Positions 54,266 through 55,000 of a DNA stretch of 55,000 nucleotides are shown here, one piece after another. The stretch's first letter is position 1, and each line of letters starts with the position of its first letter. Below the pieces are notes generated by a model that saw only the letters and a program-made list of their open reading frames with translations, was not told the origin of the DNA and did not search any database. The stretch is from Chrysomallon squamiferum. Its lineage: Eukaryota; Mollusca; Gastropoda; Neomphalida; Peltospiridae. Location: contig CM022678.1 in the NCBI GenBank assembly GCA_012295275.1, forward strand, positions 16,003,045 to 16,058,044, given 5' to 3'. A program made the translations under genes and the position numbers.

Positions 54266-55000
54266 GTTATTATTATTATATAATTTTTTTTTTCAAAAGT
54301 CCGAATCCAAAAATCTTCGATATGTTTTCCCTGTACCGAGAAGGCCAATATATCCCACTGAAATTTTATTATGAACTGCAGCGAATACATTTCGTTATGA
54401 TACAGCTAATTGTTTTATAACCGGTGATATAAACCTATAGCTGTTTGTATATGTGTGCGTTTATATTTAAATTTCGGTTCTATTGAAAGGAGTGACAACC
54501 AAACAACCAAGTGGTAGGTGAACAAATGCAGAGGGAAGCGAGGCTTGCAGCTGCTGTCAGGAGACATGGAATTGTCCCTTTCAATGGACACCTTCGTTCA
54601 ATAGAGCAGAATTTTAGCATTTCAGTTCAAGAAATGTAAACGAGTATGAAGTGGAAGATAAGTTGATGGAGAACAAGAACTGTAAACAAGTTTAAAATAT
54701 ATTAACAAATGAGTGGTTCTATTTTTTAAAATAAAATCTTAATTTTTTTTTTAAAATAATTTTAATAATTTTTTTTTTTAAATAAAATTTTAATTATACT
54801 TTGTCACTCCATCTTTATGTCACTCCTTTAATACGGTATTTATGTCACTCCTTTGTTATGACCCTCCTATGAAATGTCCCTCCTTCGATACAGACCCCTT
54901 ATGTTGATACCAGCAAGAATTCTGTTACGTGAGACGTATGTGTAAAAACATTCGTAGTCAAGTTACGCAAATCTGTTTATTGTATTGAGTAAACACTCGT
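53886..55000. other. Right end of window
   Basis: AT-rich DNA with (ATT)n at 54236-54280. A less AT-rich stretch at 54480-54640 is open on the plus strand for 48 codons (54496-54639), with MQREARLAAAVRRHG then IVPFNG; no family is recognised. Short repeats of TTATGTCACTCCTTT occur at about 54800-54890. Confidence 0.5.

Overview
The window reads as AT-rich, repeat-dense nuclear DNA from an invertebrate animal. Single-digit-kb introns, very frequent (CA)n, (TC)n, (ATT)n, (GATA)n and (TTTA)n runs, several locally amplified minisatellites and a decayed Tc1/mariner transposase end fit a mollusc, most likely a cephalopod such as Octopus. That taxon is an inference; no ribosomal or mitochondrial marker is present. 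Nothing bacterial, viral or plasmid-like was seen.

The only gene I can support is on the minus strand and fills the left two thirds of the window (about 38.6 kb down to about 0.48 kb). It is an ortholog of doublecortin domain-containing protein 2 (DCDC2), a microtubule-binding protein of cilia in vertebrates. Eight coding exons were assembled by hand: 38297-38598, 19430-19484, 10775-10851, 3728-3889, 3152-3253, 2108-2229, 1556-1680 and 477-560. Every junction is GT-AG and every reading phase matches, giving 1029 nt, or 342 codons plus a stop. Exon 1 holds a complete first DCX domain. Exon 4 holds the C-terminal half of a second DCX domain. Exons 5-8 encode a basic then acidic tail that still resembles vertebrate DCDC2. 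The N-terminal half of the second DCX domain was not found, although both flanking boundaries are phase 2, so an exon may be missing from view or from the gene.

The introns (18.8, 8.6, 6.9, 0.5, 0.9, 0.4 and 1.0 kb) hold microsatellites and several unrelated tandem arrays: about 50 bp units at 2.86-3.14 kb, 41 bp at 4.68-5.48 kb, about 120 bp at 7.2-7.7 kb, 27 bp at 9.0 kb, about 40 bp at 9.6-10.0 kb, 73 bp at 15.09-15.67 kb, about 26/68 bp at 23.6-24.0 kb, about 55 bp at 25.1-25.3 kb, an old irregular 100-170 bp array at 27.3-29.2 kb, about 60 bp at 30.1-30.8 kb and 66 bp at 35.4-35.8 kb. A Tc1-type transposase relic lies in intron 3.

Right of 38.6 kb (to 55 kb) I recognise no gene. This part is clearly richer in CpG than the gene body, as expected when an invertebrate gene body is methylated and the flanking DNA is not. 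The switch falls at exon 1 and its presumed promoter, where there is an RFX X-box-like sequence and, if transcribed, a 17-codon upstream ORF that overlaps the main start codon. I found no evidence of a new multi-gene system. The most useful leads are the partial second DCX domain, the X-box-like sites, the start-overlapping uORF, the CpG switch and an excess of perfect cAMP-response palindromes.
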